Assembly (NCBI RefSeq): GCF_008831285.2
Contig: NW_022204510.1
Span: 1 to 25,407, forward strand
Length of the DNA stretch: 25,407 bases
DNA from: Nymphaea colorata
Lineage: Eukaryota > Streptophyta > Magnoliopsida > Nymphaeales > Nymphaeaceae
Reading direction: 5' to 3'
The notes under the pieces are model-generated. The model ran no database searches. It saw nothing but the letters and a program-made list of their open reading frames with translations, and was not told the origin of the DNA. Positions within the stretch are counted from its first letter, which is position 1, and each line of letters begins with the position of its first letter. A program made the position numbers and the translations under genes. Shown here piece by piece: positions 1 to 10,591 of the stretch.

Positions 1-167
1 GTAAACCGAACAAAAAAATAAGGACCAAAACTGTGGCGGCAAAAGCGAGTGGCTCGATTCTCATTCAATTGTTGATTTTCCTAAATCCGATCCTTAAAAA
101 CCAGAGCAAGTCAAGGTCGGAACCCTAGCACATCCCCACAACAATCATGCACACTACAAGAAGACCA

Positions 168-301
168 GAACCTTGGCCTTGTCATCCTCTGTCCGTCTGA
201 TATTGAATTAGAACTTTCCTATTTCAATTGTCCCAACCCAGCTGTCTGAGGTCATAGTCCTTGAGATTGTGAGTGGACAGAGGATGACAAGGCCAAGGTT
301 C
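168..301. repeat. 27-bp perfect inverted repeat with 80-bp loop
   Basis: Bases 168-194 (gaaccttggccttgtcatcc and the next 7 bases) are the exact reverse complement of 275-301. The 80-bp centre does not pair obviously. A transcript through this stretch could fold into a hairpin with a 27-bp stem. The repeat could also be a recent local inverted duplication. I see no flanking target duplication, so a MITE is not proven. Confidence 0.85.
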
Positions 302-331
302 CAAGACATCGAGCATCCCAGCCCGAGAAAC

Positions 332-828
332 CCTAACTTACTTTTCTCCTGTTTGAGGTAGCCATCCCCGACTTTAACATGAGCGTCTGGAGACAAAGAA
401 GTTATCGACTGTGATCACGTACTGGCTCATCCGTCTAAGGAACGCATTAAGGAAGAACCAATGGGGAAAAAGAAAGGGAGCACCGCTCAAGGGCAGACAG
501 TCTGAATCCGTTGATGCACAAAAACGCCATATCCTGCATCAACGATTTCCATAAGCACACAAGAATAAGAAAGAAATCTGTTAAATTTCCCATGTTTGAA
601 TTATCCAGAAATCCAATGACAAACGCAAAATAAAAAAATAAACACTGTTGAAACCTGCCCTAGAAATCCTAACTCACCTTTCCCTGTTCGACGTAGCCAT
701 CCCCGACTATAACACGACCGTCTGGAGGCGACGCTCAAAGAAGTTATCGACTGTGAGCGCGTATTGGCTCATCCGCCTAAGGAAGGCATTAGGGAAGAAC
801 CAATGAGGGAAAAAAAGAGGGAGCACCT
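332..828 (+). repeat. Diverged ~150-bp direct repeat pair (332-484 and 668-828)
   Basis: Both copies run from a cctaactyacytttc-like start, through gtagccatccccgact and aagttatcgactgtga, to ggctcatccgyctaaggaa and a ggagcacc end. They differ by scattered substitutions and a small insertion of about 7 bases (gcgacgctc area) in the second copy. The 183-bp interval contains no related sequence. This is an old direct duplication, or two copies of an unidentified dispersed repeat. No coding potential is apparent. Confidence 0.8.
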
Positions 829-839
829 GCCAGGAATTC

Positions 840-1640
840 ACCTAGATCGTGTCTCTTCCTCTCCAACGTGCCCTCTGCCCAGTGGAGCTCCCCTAACTGC
901 CCTCTGCCCAGTGGAGCTCCCCTAACTGGGCCTCAGCCCGCCTTGTTGCCCCTCTTCTTGCTGCTGAGGATTAGGCCCATTCGGCCGTGTGCGGTGCACT
1001 TGGTGGTTCGTCCCTCTTGCAAGCTGCTGTATTTCTGCTGGTGACCACACCAATGGCCGCAAACCCTTCCGAATGAGACTCGTGGATGCCCTTGGCAGCG
1101 AGGTTACCTCTTGCAGAAGCCCCCAAAATTTTTGGTCCTGCGCACCGCTCCCCATCATAATCAAGGTTCTCCTTTCCATCAGTAAGCTCACGTCACCGGA
1201 TACAGAATCCCCGACTCGCTGCGGTTCCATCGAGCCATATCTTGTCGCCGGAGGAAGTCCCCACTGGAATAGTAAGATTTCCAGCGCCCCTGATTTAACT
1301 GCACACCACCGCCGACGCGGGTCTCCGCTGGCCCTCAAACTGCTCAGACAGCACCGTGGGTTAGTGTCGGATCCAAAAAGCCCAACCTCGCCCGGAACCG
1401 TTGCCGGAGCATGTCGGAATTGATCCAAGTCCCTCCGCCTGTTTCTGCCTCTGAGACCGCGTCGCAGGCAACCCGACCACTGTATGAAACTTCAAAGACC
1501 TGTAGCATCGCCCGAAAGTTGCGGATCCAACGGTCCAGTGCTCGACTGGAACCGGTGCCGGAGTTTGCCGGAATCAGGCGATTTCCGATCGCCTGTTCTG
1601 CCATCTTCCTCTGCTCCACCACTTCCATTCAAAAATCAGG
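840..1640. other. GC-richer block with open frames on both strands, unrecognised
   Basis: This stretch is clearly richer in G+C and CpG than its AT-rich surroundings. On the minus strand, open frames run 1628-1344 (94 codons, starting MEVVEQRKMAEQ) and 1428-922 (168 codons). On the plus strand, 989-1423 (144 codons) and 1411-1767 are open. None gives a product I recognise. The minus 94-codon frame has a plausible start and a charged, gag-like composition (RALDRWIRNFRAML), and the 168-codon frame ends in a Q/N/P-rich tail, so a decayed retroelement gag is possible. Open frames on both strands are expected by chance in GC-rich DNA. I would not annotate a gene here without protein homology. Confidence 0.3.
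870..927 (+). repeat. 29-bp tandem duplication
   Basis: Two adjacent identical 29-bp units (870-898 and 899-927) begin gccctctgcccagtggagct. The identity suggests a recent slippage or duplication event at the edge of a GC-richer block. Confidence 0.9.
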
Positions 1641-2529
1641 CGCTAATTCTACAAGTGTCCTCTCCCTGCAAGATTTTCCAGGTCAAAAGGGTCACCAGCC
1701 CCTCACATGCACTTCAAGAAGAAGCCACCCACCCATGATGTTACCTACCCTAAGGGATTTGAACTAAACAAAATAAGCTTTAGAAAGCTAGAATTAGGGA
1801 AAAATCAGGTAAATATCAGAAATTCCAACTCCAGGCACCCAGGTAGCAGAAAACAGAGTTTAATAAAAATTTTAAATTCTATAACATCAAATCATCAGGT
1901 CCAAAATTTCTGAAATTTTGAGGGTGTAAAGTTGAGTTCAATACCTAACTTTGACCAAAAAATAGATAAAGTGGAAGGTGGACTTTCCTTCATTTTCCTT
2001 TCGCTTCTCATCCCCTTGTTCTTTAAAGAATCCAATATGATTCTCGTTTCTGACTCTCTCACTATAGGATTGCTATTCATCATGTCTCTAGGACGAATTG
2101 TAAGCATCCAGAGCATCAACCAAGGCTTCATGTGCAGCAAACTGAACTGCTTCAGCATCCATTATAGGGGCAGCAATGTAAGCAATTAACCAATGCACTC
2201 TCCCCAACTCTAAGTTAGGCCAGAAGAAGAGTCTCACACAGAGGTAAGCCTCATTAAGTTTTTGTGTAACCCTAAAGTCTCCAAGGGTATCTATGGAGCG
2301 TGAAGATTTCTGGGGTCAACAGCATCTCGATGGTGGCCAACTGCAGGAGTTCTTTAAGCTCAAAATACTCCCTAAGAGGGTTAACATGGGCTTCATCGCC
2401 TCTCACATGATCAAGGGGCTAGTTCTAGAGAGTGTCTCTTCATTAAACATGTTATAAAACTTGACTTCTTAGAGAGTTCACGTCTCATAAAACTTGCCAA
2501 CAAAAGAGACCTAGTGTGAGAAGGCCTGT

Positions 2530-2603
2530 CGTTTGTCGAATCCTTGTGTAGGCCGGTAGTTTCTCAAATCCTTGTGCCTTCTGTCATTTCTCAAACCCTT
2601 GTG
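2530..2603 (+). repeat. Degenerate ~28-bp tandem triplet
   Basis: Three degenerate units (starts near 2530, 2558 and 2585) share tttctcaaatccttgtg-like cores at 27-28 bp spacing. Noncoding, with no recognised family. Confidence 0.6.
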
Positions 2604-2622
2604 ACACCTGAGCTTGTCCTTC

Positions 2623-2720
2623 ATAATGGCACCAGTGCATCATATGCAAGAATGTACAGTGATCAAACAAAATAATGGCACCAGTGCATCATATACAAAA
2701 ATGTACAGTGATCAAACAAA
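2623..2720 (+). repeat. 49-bp tandem duplication
   Basis: Units 2623-2671 and 2672-2720 both start ataatggcaccagtgcatca and end gatcaaacaaa. They differ at about two positions. This is a young local duplication. Confidence 0.9.
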
Positions 2721-3556
2721 ATGAACACACATCCTTCAGTGCGTGAAAATTTCCTCCAATTAAACTTCAATTTTATCCAACACCAACTGTAGGAGCTCTT
2801 CAAACACAAAATACTCCTTGTGAGGTCTACGCTTACATGCTCAAGGGGCTGAAAATATGGCTTTGGGATTCTCCTACACTTCTTGAGCTTCTTCTTTCGG
2901 TGGTATCCGCCCTTTGCATGCACGTCAAGAAGAGGCCATGCAAGCACAATGTTACCTACCCTAAAACTCATTCCTAGACTAGCACATGATTTACTAGACA
3001 TGATTTACTAGACAAAATAAGCTTTAGAAAGCTAAAATTAGGGGAAAATCAGGTAAATATTAGAAATTCCAACTCCACGCACCCAGGTAGCAGAGTTTTA
3101 TAAAAAATCTGTAATATCAAATCTTCAGGTCCAAAAATTCTGAAATAGGGCGTAAAGTTGAGTTCAACACCTAAATTTGACCAAAAAATAGATAAAGATC
3201 GATGGTGGACTGTCCTTCATTTTCCTTTCTTCTCGTTTCCCTTCTCATCCCCTTCCCTTTTCTTTCTTTCCTTTTCCTTCCTTTACATCCATTCATTTCT
3301 ATCCTTCCATCCAAACAAACAGTGGGTAAGTTTTGACAGTCTCACATGCATGTAATTTTTGTGGGAAATCAAGAATAACAGAGCTTACACCTAAAAGAGT
3401 GATGGTAGAGCTGGTGACAAAGAAATTAATCCACAGAAGATGGAAAGAGAATACCTGAACTGCAAGGAGAGGCAGAAAGTAATCATCAAAGTTGATCATC
3501 GTGCCATCAACCAGTGGCAACAAGGAATTGACAATGACTTGAACCTCACCAGCAGA

Positions 3557-3692
3557 CATCAACTTCAACACACCGACCCCATCATCAACTTCAACACACC
3601 GACCCCATCGGCAGCGGCCACATCAAACCATACACCTTCGTCACAGCAATCAAACACATCAAACCATACACCTTCATCACAGCAATCAACGA
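3557..3692 (+). repeat. Two adjacent tandem duplications (26 bp x2, 36 bp x2)
   Basis: Bases 3557-3582 and 3583-3608 are identical 26-bp units (catcaacttcaacacaccga...). Bases 3621-3656 and 3657 to about 3692 are 36-bp units (catcaaaccatacaccttc...) with about one mismatch. They lie inside a plus-strand open frame (3440-3742) whose S/T/Q/N-rich C-terminal half is mostly the translation of these repeats. Because 26 is not a multiple of 3, the first duplication would have shifted any older frame, which argues against a conserved protein here. Confidence 0.85.
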
Positions 3693-3749
3693 AGTTGGTA
3701 GTCTCACAAGGGGAAGTGCAAGAGGCATCGGGAGAGGGATGACTTGAGG

Positions 3750-5150
3750 CGGCGTTCGGTGGTGGCTTCCAACAGCCTAGAGGATTTGTAAACGTAGCCC
3801 TTTTTGTATATAAGAAGTGGATAGCATTTCCAAATCCCAAGCTGTTAATTACAACTTTCTCCCCTCCACCTTGTTGTTGTTCTTCACCTTCAACTCTTAA
3901 TGTAGTGCACCATCAGTAGTTCCAGTTCCTACCTCTAGAAACCTAAAACTAATGAAAATAGATATGCACTATTACACAAAACAGCAAGACTTAAACTCGC
4001 AGTTGACATGCTGACCCCTTAGATGCGATGATAATGTCATCATAGATATTCAGCCAAGCAACCTAAAAACTTAAGCAATGAAGTATGCAATTCAAAGTAT
4101 CAAAATGTGACACAACAACCAACATACCCCTTGATCAGATTTTATTTATCCAAAGAATCGAGTAAATACATTGAAAAATGAAAATCAAACAACTAAGTCA
4201 ACAAAGCTCCTAAACAAACCCATTTCACAATGAAAGTGAAAAATAAACACTACAAGCTGGAAAACCACTAAGTAGACAATAAAAGAAAAAATTGAACTAC
4301 CAGAAAATCAAACCAACAATGGGTCAACTCAACAAAACTAAAATACTCTATCTAAACCAGAATGTGATCTTGAAAACAAATCAAACCAATGACCTTGACC
4401 TATGATGGACATGTACAATGCTTAACTAAAGCATCTATTCGACTAACAAGACACGAAGAAACTGAGTACAAACCTGGTCTAAAACCATGACGGACCCAGG
4501 GACATAATGCAGCTTCGATGGATGGAACTTTTAAAAATGTAACAATTCAAAATCGACTAATTCTTTTGAAAAGAGATAAAAGGCCTTCCATGACAGACTC
4601 AACCCTAAGTCTGGGTTATGTTGAATACACTCAGTTAATGATCTGTGTCTCCTGAGACAGAGGAAATGATAGAAAATTCATCACACTCAGCATGAGTGGA
4701 CTAGGTTTTGAGGAATTTCATCTATTCCATGAATGGACAAGTGGTTTGGTAATGAAATGACAAACATCTTTCAAGACCAACGAGAATTAGTTAGTTCATC
4801 CTACGTCTAGGAAGCCTACAAATATAACAAGAGATGTCAAGTTTTCACTTTGAAATAGTTCAAAAACAATCAATTAACTCATAAGCAAGAGTGCCTGTGT
4901 TGTGCAAATAGTATGACCTTCATTTACCCATAGTACCGTACAAGCATCAAGATTCATTTTGCGTCAATGCCATCAAATCTCTAGAAGGATGTCTTTCAAT
5001 TTCCAAAATATGAACATAAAGGAATCATCCTCGGCATCTTAGGTAATCAAGAAAGAGAAGCAGATATTGATCCCAACATCGCACATCTATGAAAGATTGT
5101 CACATTCAATTCATGCGAGTTCAACCTTCATGCTTTTTCATCACTTGGCA
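3750..5150. other. AT-rich stretch without recognisable features
   Basis: I see no long open frame, RNA gene or clear repeat. A TATA-like gtatataagaag at about 3807 followed by a pyrimidine-rich stretch (ttctcccctccaccttgttg) is promoter- or LTR-like. No gene or matching second LTR follows, so I give it no function. Confidence 0.4.
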
Positions 5151-5154
5151 AGCA

Positions 5155-5245
5155 CTTTTTTTTTCTTCTTCTTTTTTTTCTTTCTTTCTTTCTTTTGCAT
5201 TTGGCCTTTTGGCTTTTCGATTTTTTTTTCTTGTTTTTTTTTTCA
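5155..5245 (+). repeat. Polypyrimidine (T/C) tract
   Basis: About 90 bp is almost pure T with TTC and TTTC runs, interrupted by gcatttggccttttggc. It is followed by a more balanced stretch (5246-5560: ggctgaccttcacctttgag, ctccaccgctttggtggtaa). Tracts like this occur near the 3' ends of plant LTR retroelements and as degraded reverse-strand poly(A) tails. The sequence alone does not decide between these. Confidence 0.7.
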
Positions 5246-7136
5246 AGGCTGACCTTCACCTTTGAGGGAATACCTCACCACCCCAAAGGCTACTACGGAG
5301 CTCCACCGCTTTGGTGGTAATGTGTAGCTTTGTCACGTGTCCCACCCGTTTCAGCTTACGGGCTTCGATGAGCCAAAGGTTCATAAGTCGTTATCTTCGC
5401 GGGACAGACATAAATCACCTATATGTCTACCCGGTACTCTCGATTAACGACTCAGAGGAACGACTACACAAGCCCCGAGCCCATCTCTCAACTCTCATTT
5501 TGCTACCTGCCAAGATCTTACAGAGCATTATGGCTTTTCTCTCAAGATATTTTCTTGTTGAATCCTTGTAGATGCTTGATCATCAGAGTCAATAGCATTT
5601 TCTAGTCTTGACTTTCTCAGCTTCATAAGTTTTTTCCTTACTGCTCATATACAGGAATTTTCAGCTTTCCTCTTCCATTGATTGACAACAAAAACTTAAA
5701 ATTTTCTCCTTTTACTCGAGAAGGTACTAAGAATAAACCAAAGGCATATATCATGGTGTGAGAAAACAATTTTAACAATGTTTTTAAGTAAAATTTAAAT
5801 TTTTTTCTTTTATAAAAATTCATGACATCAAATGGTATATCAAAAGGAGGAAGGAACTATACTCCCTAAAGAAACGACAAAATGAAAAACAAGATGGGTT
5901 GGTTGGGTAGAAAAACAAACTTCACCAATACTCCCATAAAAATAGTGTCTTCTACACAAAAGGCTAGTTTAAGGGGGACAAGTTCCCATAAATGTTGGGT
6001 CCTTAACTGATTGCAGGTTTGGCAAATGGTTTGGGTTAAGCTCTTCACATTCCTTAAGGAAGAACAAAATAAACCAATACTACGCGGCAAGTTTTCTAAA
6101 ATCATCAGTTAAACCATAATGACAACTACAGATTTGGACTCTGTTAGACCCCGAATGGTATGCCAAACTAAAGACCATGCACCTTGCTAGATAGCACAAA
6201 TAATATTTGCTAAAAAATGACTGTCTAAGCAATAAGACAAAAAAAGATATGCATAAATCAAAGCAAAATACCATACAAGTCTGCAGTTCACAATATAATA
6301 CCTAAGCATTCAGCCTATGATCAATGTGCAAGAAGGTACAGATACAACACTAGTTATAAACCATATAAAATCTAAATCCTACCTATCTTACAAACCAAAA
6401 AAATAACTTTGAGATATTTGGAGATCATGCACCAAAAACAAGACCGACAAATCAATCAACCAACCTAGTATAACCATTGAAATACAAGTTACCACAATTA
6501 GCAATAATGATTTCAATGATTACACAAAGTGGTGCCACAACAATTCAAGTGTCCATTACAAAATCACAAAAAACCATTAGTCCACAATTCCCCAAACCTA
6601 ACTATTTTTTTTAGATGTGCCTATCTTATAGATGTGCCATCATATCATATAAGAATGTCCTTTCACTGTTAATTTCTGTCATGTTGTACTTTTTGCAAAT
6701 TTCAGCTGCTTTTCCTGAAAGTTTCAGCTTGCATTTCCTGTGATAACCATAAACATGGAAAGTAGCTACCTACCATGTTGCAACAGTTTCATGCAAGACT
6801 TAAAATGACAGCAAGTGAATGCCAATCCTTTAGAAAACCTATAGCTGATACTATCCAAGCAAGGGCTACAAGATCACAACTAAGCTGGCAAAACTAAAAC
6901 AACTTCAACATAACATAGCAATCCTTTTTAGACATAATCTCAATGCAATTACAAGGCAAACAAATAACAGTTAAATAAATCTAAACTAGAACAGAAAAAT
7001 AAGAAATAATTGCTATCAATCTCAAGATCAAGAAGTATAAATAAGCATCATGTTTCAATAGAAAAAAAAATACAATTTACTTAAGGAACTAAGGTAACTA
7101 GGAAAGAAAACCTGCATACCAGGTGTCACAAAGAGA
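5246..7136. other. Mostly AT-rich, no recognised gene
   Basis: Short open frames exist on both strands (for example minus 6105-5866 and 6274-6080), but their translations show no family I recognise. The stretch 5246-5560 is more GC-balanced than its flanks and may be part of an unidentified retroelement. The rest is low-complexity A-rich DNA. Confidence 0.35.
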
Positions 7137-7610
7137 GTGCCCCACACTTGCAAACTCATGAGTTCGACCAGAACAAGGGTTAGAGCGTTCAATTACAAGA
7201 CGTACCTTTGGAAACATACATGCATCTTCTTCACGTTTAAAAAAGTTGTTGATACGACCATTGAAGCACAAGAAGCAATAGCCTTTGATAGACAGCCTGT
7301 AAAGGTAGAAAAAGAATTAATTTTCATGAAGAAAAATGTGCATGTGCATCATGAGAAAGAAGCAAGTTACTCTGCTAAGGAAAGGAAAGTGGGGGATCCA
7401 AGTTTCCTAGAAATAAAACACAATTATGATGATACATTTTTTAAAAGTTTCGAGAAGCTAGTAAACTGGCTGATGCAAGAACATACCTCTGGACTGATAT
7501 CTGGGTCAAGCCTGAACTTACAATTTAAGAGATTGTTGGCATCCTCTTTAGAGACCATTCAATTAACTAGACTGCTCTGGTTCTCTGACATATCTAAAGT
7601 TGGATACTAG
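7137..7610 (+). other. Unrecognised 157-codon open reading frame
   Basis: The frame runs from ATG 7137 to the TAG ending at 7610 and is the longest frame in this AT-rich area. The predicted protein is rich in charged residues (K, E, H) between about codons 40 and 105 (for example KVEKELIFMKKNVHVHHEKE) and has no signal peptide or membrane segment that I can see. The composition looks more coding-like than the neighbouring random frames, and a 157-codon frame is somewhat unusual in such AT-rich DNA. I recognise no domain. It could be an exon of an unknown gene, a transposon protein remnant, or chance. No plausible promoter or splice partner was identified. Confidence 0.25.
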
Positions 7611-7987
7611 CTCAACAAAAAGGAGATCCTTTTAAATATGAAGTGTATTGAAATACTCTTCTCTACTTTCTTTGATGGAATCAAATATTGTGAAGTGTAT
7701 TATGTTGGAAATGGTGCTTCTATCCAACATTGCACCAAGTAGCTTTTATACCCAAACATTTTGGAGTGGAAAATGGTTTAAATCCATAGACATCTGAAAA
7801 TTGAGGTGCATGGATTAGGAGGTGCAACGACATCTAATGGCCAAGATATCCATTGACCAGTAGAAGACACCTCCTCTCTTCCTATTCAAACATTATCGAG
7901 AACGTCGTAGCCCGGACTGTCATTTTAAAATTTAAACACAACAATAGGTACTTGGACGACCTCGTTTACACTTTTTGGCGAACGGTT

Positions 7988-8003
7988 GTTATTATTATTA
8001 TTA
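7988..8003. repeat. TTA trinucleotide microsatellite
   Basis: About five consecutive TTA/ATT units. Confidence 0.8.
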
Positions 8004-8114
8004 CGTGTTTTCATTATAATACTAAAGAGGCCAAAAAGTTTTTACTTTGAGAAAATCTAAATATCTGCTTCTGACGATAAGCTCATGTATTTTCTGTTTG
8101 AATGCCATTAATCG

Positions 8115-8127
8115 TATAATATATATA

Positions 8128-8162
<35 letters not shown>
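8115..8162. repeat. TA dinucleotide microsatellite
   Basis: A run of about 48 bp of alternating A/T, interrupted once by gtac. It is self-complementary and probably polymorphic. Confidence 0.95.
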
Positions 8163-8165
<3 letters not shown>

Positions 8166-8604
8166 GACACACGCCTTCAGTTTAATGTTTTGATCGAAAT
8201 TACAATCTAAACATGAAATTTTAAGCACATTGTAACGAAGTAAATTCTTTGATGAATTAACCAATTACACTGACCAATATCTAAGGTCACACCTGTTGGG
8301 TTGAACGATGAAGAAAGATCAAGTTGACAGTCGGATGTTTCCGACAGATATTTGTAAAGCACACTTACAATACTCTGCTCTACTTTCTTCAATAGTAGTG
8401 ACACGCATCCAAGGTGTACAAGGAAATGTGAAGCACAAACACTTAAAAATTATCATTGTGTCGTATTTAAAGAACAAAGAGGAAACAGAAACAGGCCAAA
8501 CGTGATGCAAAGTGCACATGCGCGTTCATGCCATATGGCAAAAAATGAATGAGAAAGCATGTAAAAGAAAGTTTAAAAGTTGAAACAAGCATGCGACCGC
8601 TCAC

Positions 8605-9057
8605 TCAGTAAGTGCGCCTTCTCAAGATCTCAGCGGGTTCTTCTTCCATATTAATTTTCACCAAGAATCTGCCATTTCCTGCTATAGAAAACTGTGGATT
8701 TTTGTAACCCTGCTCCATTGTTGTTTCAACGAAAAAGGGCATAGGCCTAGTCCGTCCCTGGTCTGCTCCTTCCCCCAACAAGTCCCGCCACTGCCGAGAA
8801 CCTGAGGGGTTCATTCAAACGCTTCGTTGCCTCATGGGAGAAACGAATCACTGGAACCTTGCCATCGAAGGCGACCTGAGCATCTTCGACATCCATCAGC
8901 TTCGGCTTCTCTTGCTTGCTCATAATCGATACTCAGGAACGACGAGAAGACTCTCCTTCCTCCATCGTGACTTCTATTGGGGGGCCGCAGCTGACTCCTT
9001 GCCGCTGTCTTCCGCCCCCCGGGAAAGAGGATCGACCATCGGGGGACCGGCAGCCAT
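8605..9057 (-). pseudogene. DUF4283 (retroelement gag-like) fragment, frameshifted
   Basis: Reading leftward from ATG 9057, the translation starts MAAGPPMVDPLSRGAEDSGK and then meets an in-frame stop. A second frame from ATG 8923 to the TAG at 8747 (58 residues) contains DGKVPVIRFSHEATKRLNEP followed by LRFSAVAGL. This matches the GVPAVTFSEEE...RLAAPFRFALVG-type start of plant DUF4283 domains as I know them. A third frame (8814-8605) continues with PQFSIAGNGRFLVKINMEEE and ends LRRRTY, like the domain's core (a lineage-typical hI-L-x-[FL]-x-x-EED and W/RR ending). DUF4283 proteins are mostly ORF1/gag-like proteins of plant LINE-type retroelements, and nucleic-acid binding is presumed. At least two frame changes plus an early stop make it non-functional. 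No reverse transcriptase is found next to it. The GC-rich base composition differs from the flanks, as expected of an inserted element. Confidence 0.6.
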
Positions 9058-9159
9058 AGCCGGACTCGTTCCCACTGCTCGTGCCAGGCGAACCCTAAGC
9101 CCTCTCGCACTACGCTCACCGAACTACGATTTGGTTGCTTGCTAATCATAATTAATTTC

Positions 9160-10590
9160 ACATTACTTGTTGCTTTTTGGTAGGTAATCTAACGGATCGG
9201 ACACCATAATTCTATTTATAGATGTTCACGCATTCGAATTCGAACTCGAATATGGATGAAGAAATTTCTATACCATATAGAAATCCAACTTTTTAAACTT
9301 GTTGAAAAAATTTAACCCAGAGCTAGTTTTATGCCCGAGCAATCTATCCCCGATTGACTATGCCCGTTGCGGATGCATGAAAAAACACAAGGAAACTCGC
9401 ATTGTGATTCTACTTCTACAGTTTGAGAGGGGCAAGACAAATGAGATGACCAACAGGAATCAACAAATAAAGGAGAAGTAATGAGAATGACAGAGATCAG
9501 ATCGGAGGTCTAACCTGCTCAACCATGCTGCCCAGAAGGAGATGCCTTTTCCAACCGAACTATGCTTCTTGGCGTCCAACTCTCAACCCCAAAAGCCATG
9601 ATGCCTCCTCCTCGACTCTCTCTCTCTCTCTTTTGGCGTTTCGACGAAGAAGAGATGGGAGGGTTCCCCAACGTCTATTTTTCTTCTACCGTTTTTTTAA
9701 ATTCTGGAACCTAATAAAAAGGAAGGCGAGAAGGTTGCTATTTTTAAATAGGAACCGCAACTTCCATGTTACTTTTTAAATTTGACTTTTTTGAGTACTT
9801 TTCAGTTTTCTCAATAAAATCCTATTATTTCACTTTCTATGGACGCCCATGATGGCTTCTGCTTGCCTTCTTCTTCTTCACGTCGACAGTTAGATATGAA
9901 TAAATCCCTCTTTTTCCTGAAACCAGATGGGGCCTACAGGTGCCCGGCAAGTGAGTTTGCAAGGATACTCGGATCATATGCAATCGGCTGAATTGGAACC
10001 TGCAAATTTATTATGTCTTAATATTAACTATTTATCACGTTTTTATCTGCTTGCTTAGGAAAACAAAAACTATATCAGATGCAATCTATTTTTGTAAGAC
10101 TTGGTCTGTCATACATCTTTAATAGAAAGCATTGAAAGCCATTAGCCCATGCATTTCATATTTAAACATCTAAAAATTACTTTTGTCTATCCAAATGTAC
10201 AAACCCAAAATATATACTTTTAGATTTATACAAGGTGCTCACCAATTTTGATTTACATTAAAACCAACGGGTTTAAATTGATTGAGAATTTGAGGGGCCA
10301 TAAAATCCAATCGACACATTATTGAGTTTCCCATCCTTTTTCAAACTCAAGTTTGACCGCCCGAACTCATCAAGTCAAATCAGAAAAACAGAGGGTGGGA
10401 TCTGGTCAAACAATCATAAAACTCGTAGAACGTCGGTTGGCCGAAATACACACACATCCGATATTGTTGATAGTTGAGGTCATTGCCATTGTTTAGCTGA
10501 AGCTTAGGTACCTAATCTTCTCAAAGACAAGAATGTAAGCAGTCGAGCTGTTCTATATTAGCTGAGATAAATTGAGTGAACATAAATCTA
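9160..10590. other. AT-rich intergenic stretch with a CT-rich patch
   Basis: A (CT)n run lies at 9615-9632, which reads as AGAGAG on the minus strand. It is followed leftward by an ATG and a potential donor CAG/GTTAGA near 9514-9519, resembling a plant 5' leader, but the frame from that ATG is short and leads nowhere recognisable. The plus-strand open frame 9525-9779 is Arg/Phe-rich and not recognised. 9780-10590 has no visible feature. Confidence 0.3.
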
Positions 10591-10591
10591 A

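Larger units (their letters stand above)
1700..3262 (+). repeat. Large diverged direct repeat (1700-2025 and 2909-3262)
   Basis: The two copies share in order: catgcacktcaagaagargcc, atgttacctaccctaa, aaaataagctttagaaagct, aaatcaggtaaatat, agaaattccaactcca, gcacccaggtagcag, a reduced T/A-rich stretch, gtaaagttgagttcaa, and tttgaccaaaaaatagataa, and end near ccttcattttcctttc. Substitutions and indels are common, so the duplication is old. A second, weaker repeat pair lies between them (about 2298-2420 and 2740-2855, sharing gcgtgaarattt, caactgyaggag, caaaatactcc and tcaaggggct). The order is A-B-B'-A'. The copy ends are not TG/CA, so a simple LTR pair is not supported. No coding function is seen. 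Confidence 0.8.

Noticed and set aside
1700-3262. The diverged repeat pair as LTRs of one retrotransposon
   Set aside because: Copy ends lack TG/CA, no primer-binding site or polypurine tract is visible, and the roughly 900-bp interior contains no polyprotein.
3299-3571. Minus-strand frame with LMSAGEVQVIVNSLLPLVDG as a possible exon
   Set aside because: It looks mildly protein-like, but I could not link it to a family or to convincing splice sites and neighbouring exons.
3440-3742. Plus-strand S/T/Q/N-rich open frame as a gene
   Set aside because: Its C-terminal half is made of recent 26-bp and 36-bp tandem duplications, and the rest has no recognisable domain.
5866-6105. Minus-strand frame with CQTCNQLRTQ as an integrase zinc-finger tail
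   Set aside because: The spacing and surrounding residues do not fit an HHCC finger, and no integrase core follows.
7690-7850. Copia-like gag/pre-integrase remnant (YYVGNGASIQHCTK)
   Set aside because: Only a few residues resemble the DSGAS-type motif, stops follow at once, and nothing downstream supports a copia polyprotein.
9514-9660. First exon of a minus-strand gene (CT-rich leader, ATG, donor-like CAG/GTTAGA)
   Set aside because: The frame from the first ATG stops before the donor, and no downstream exon is recognisable.
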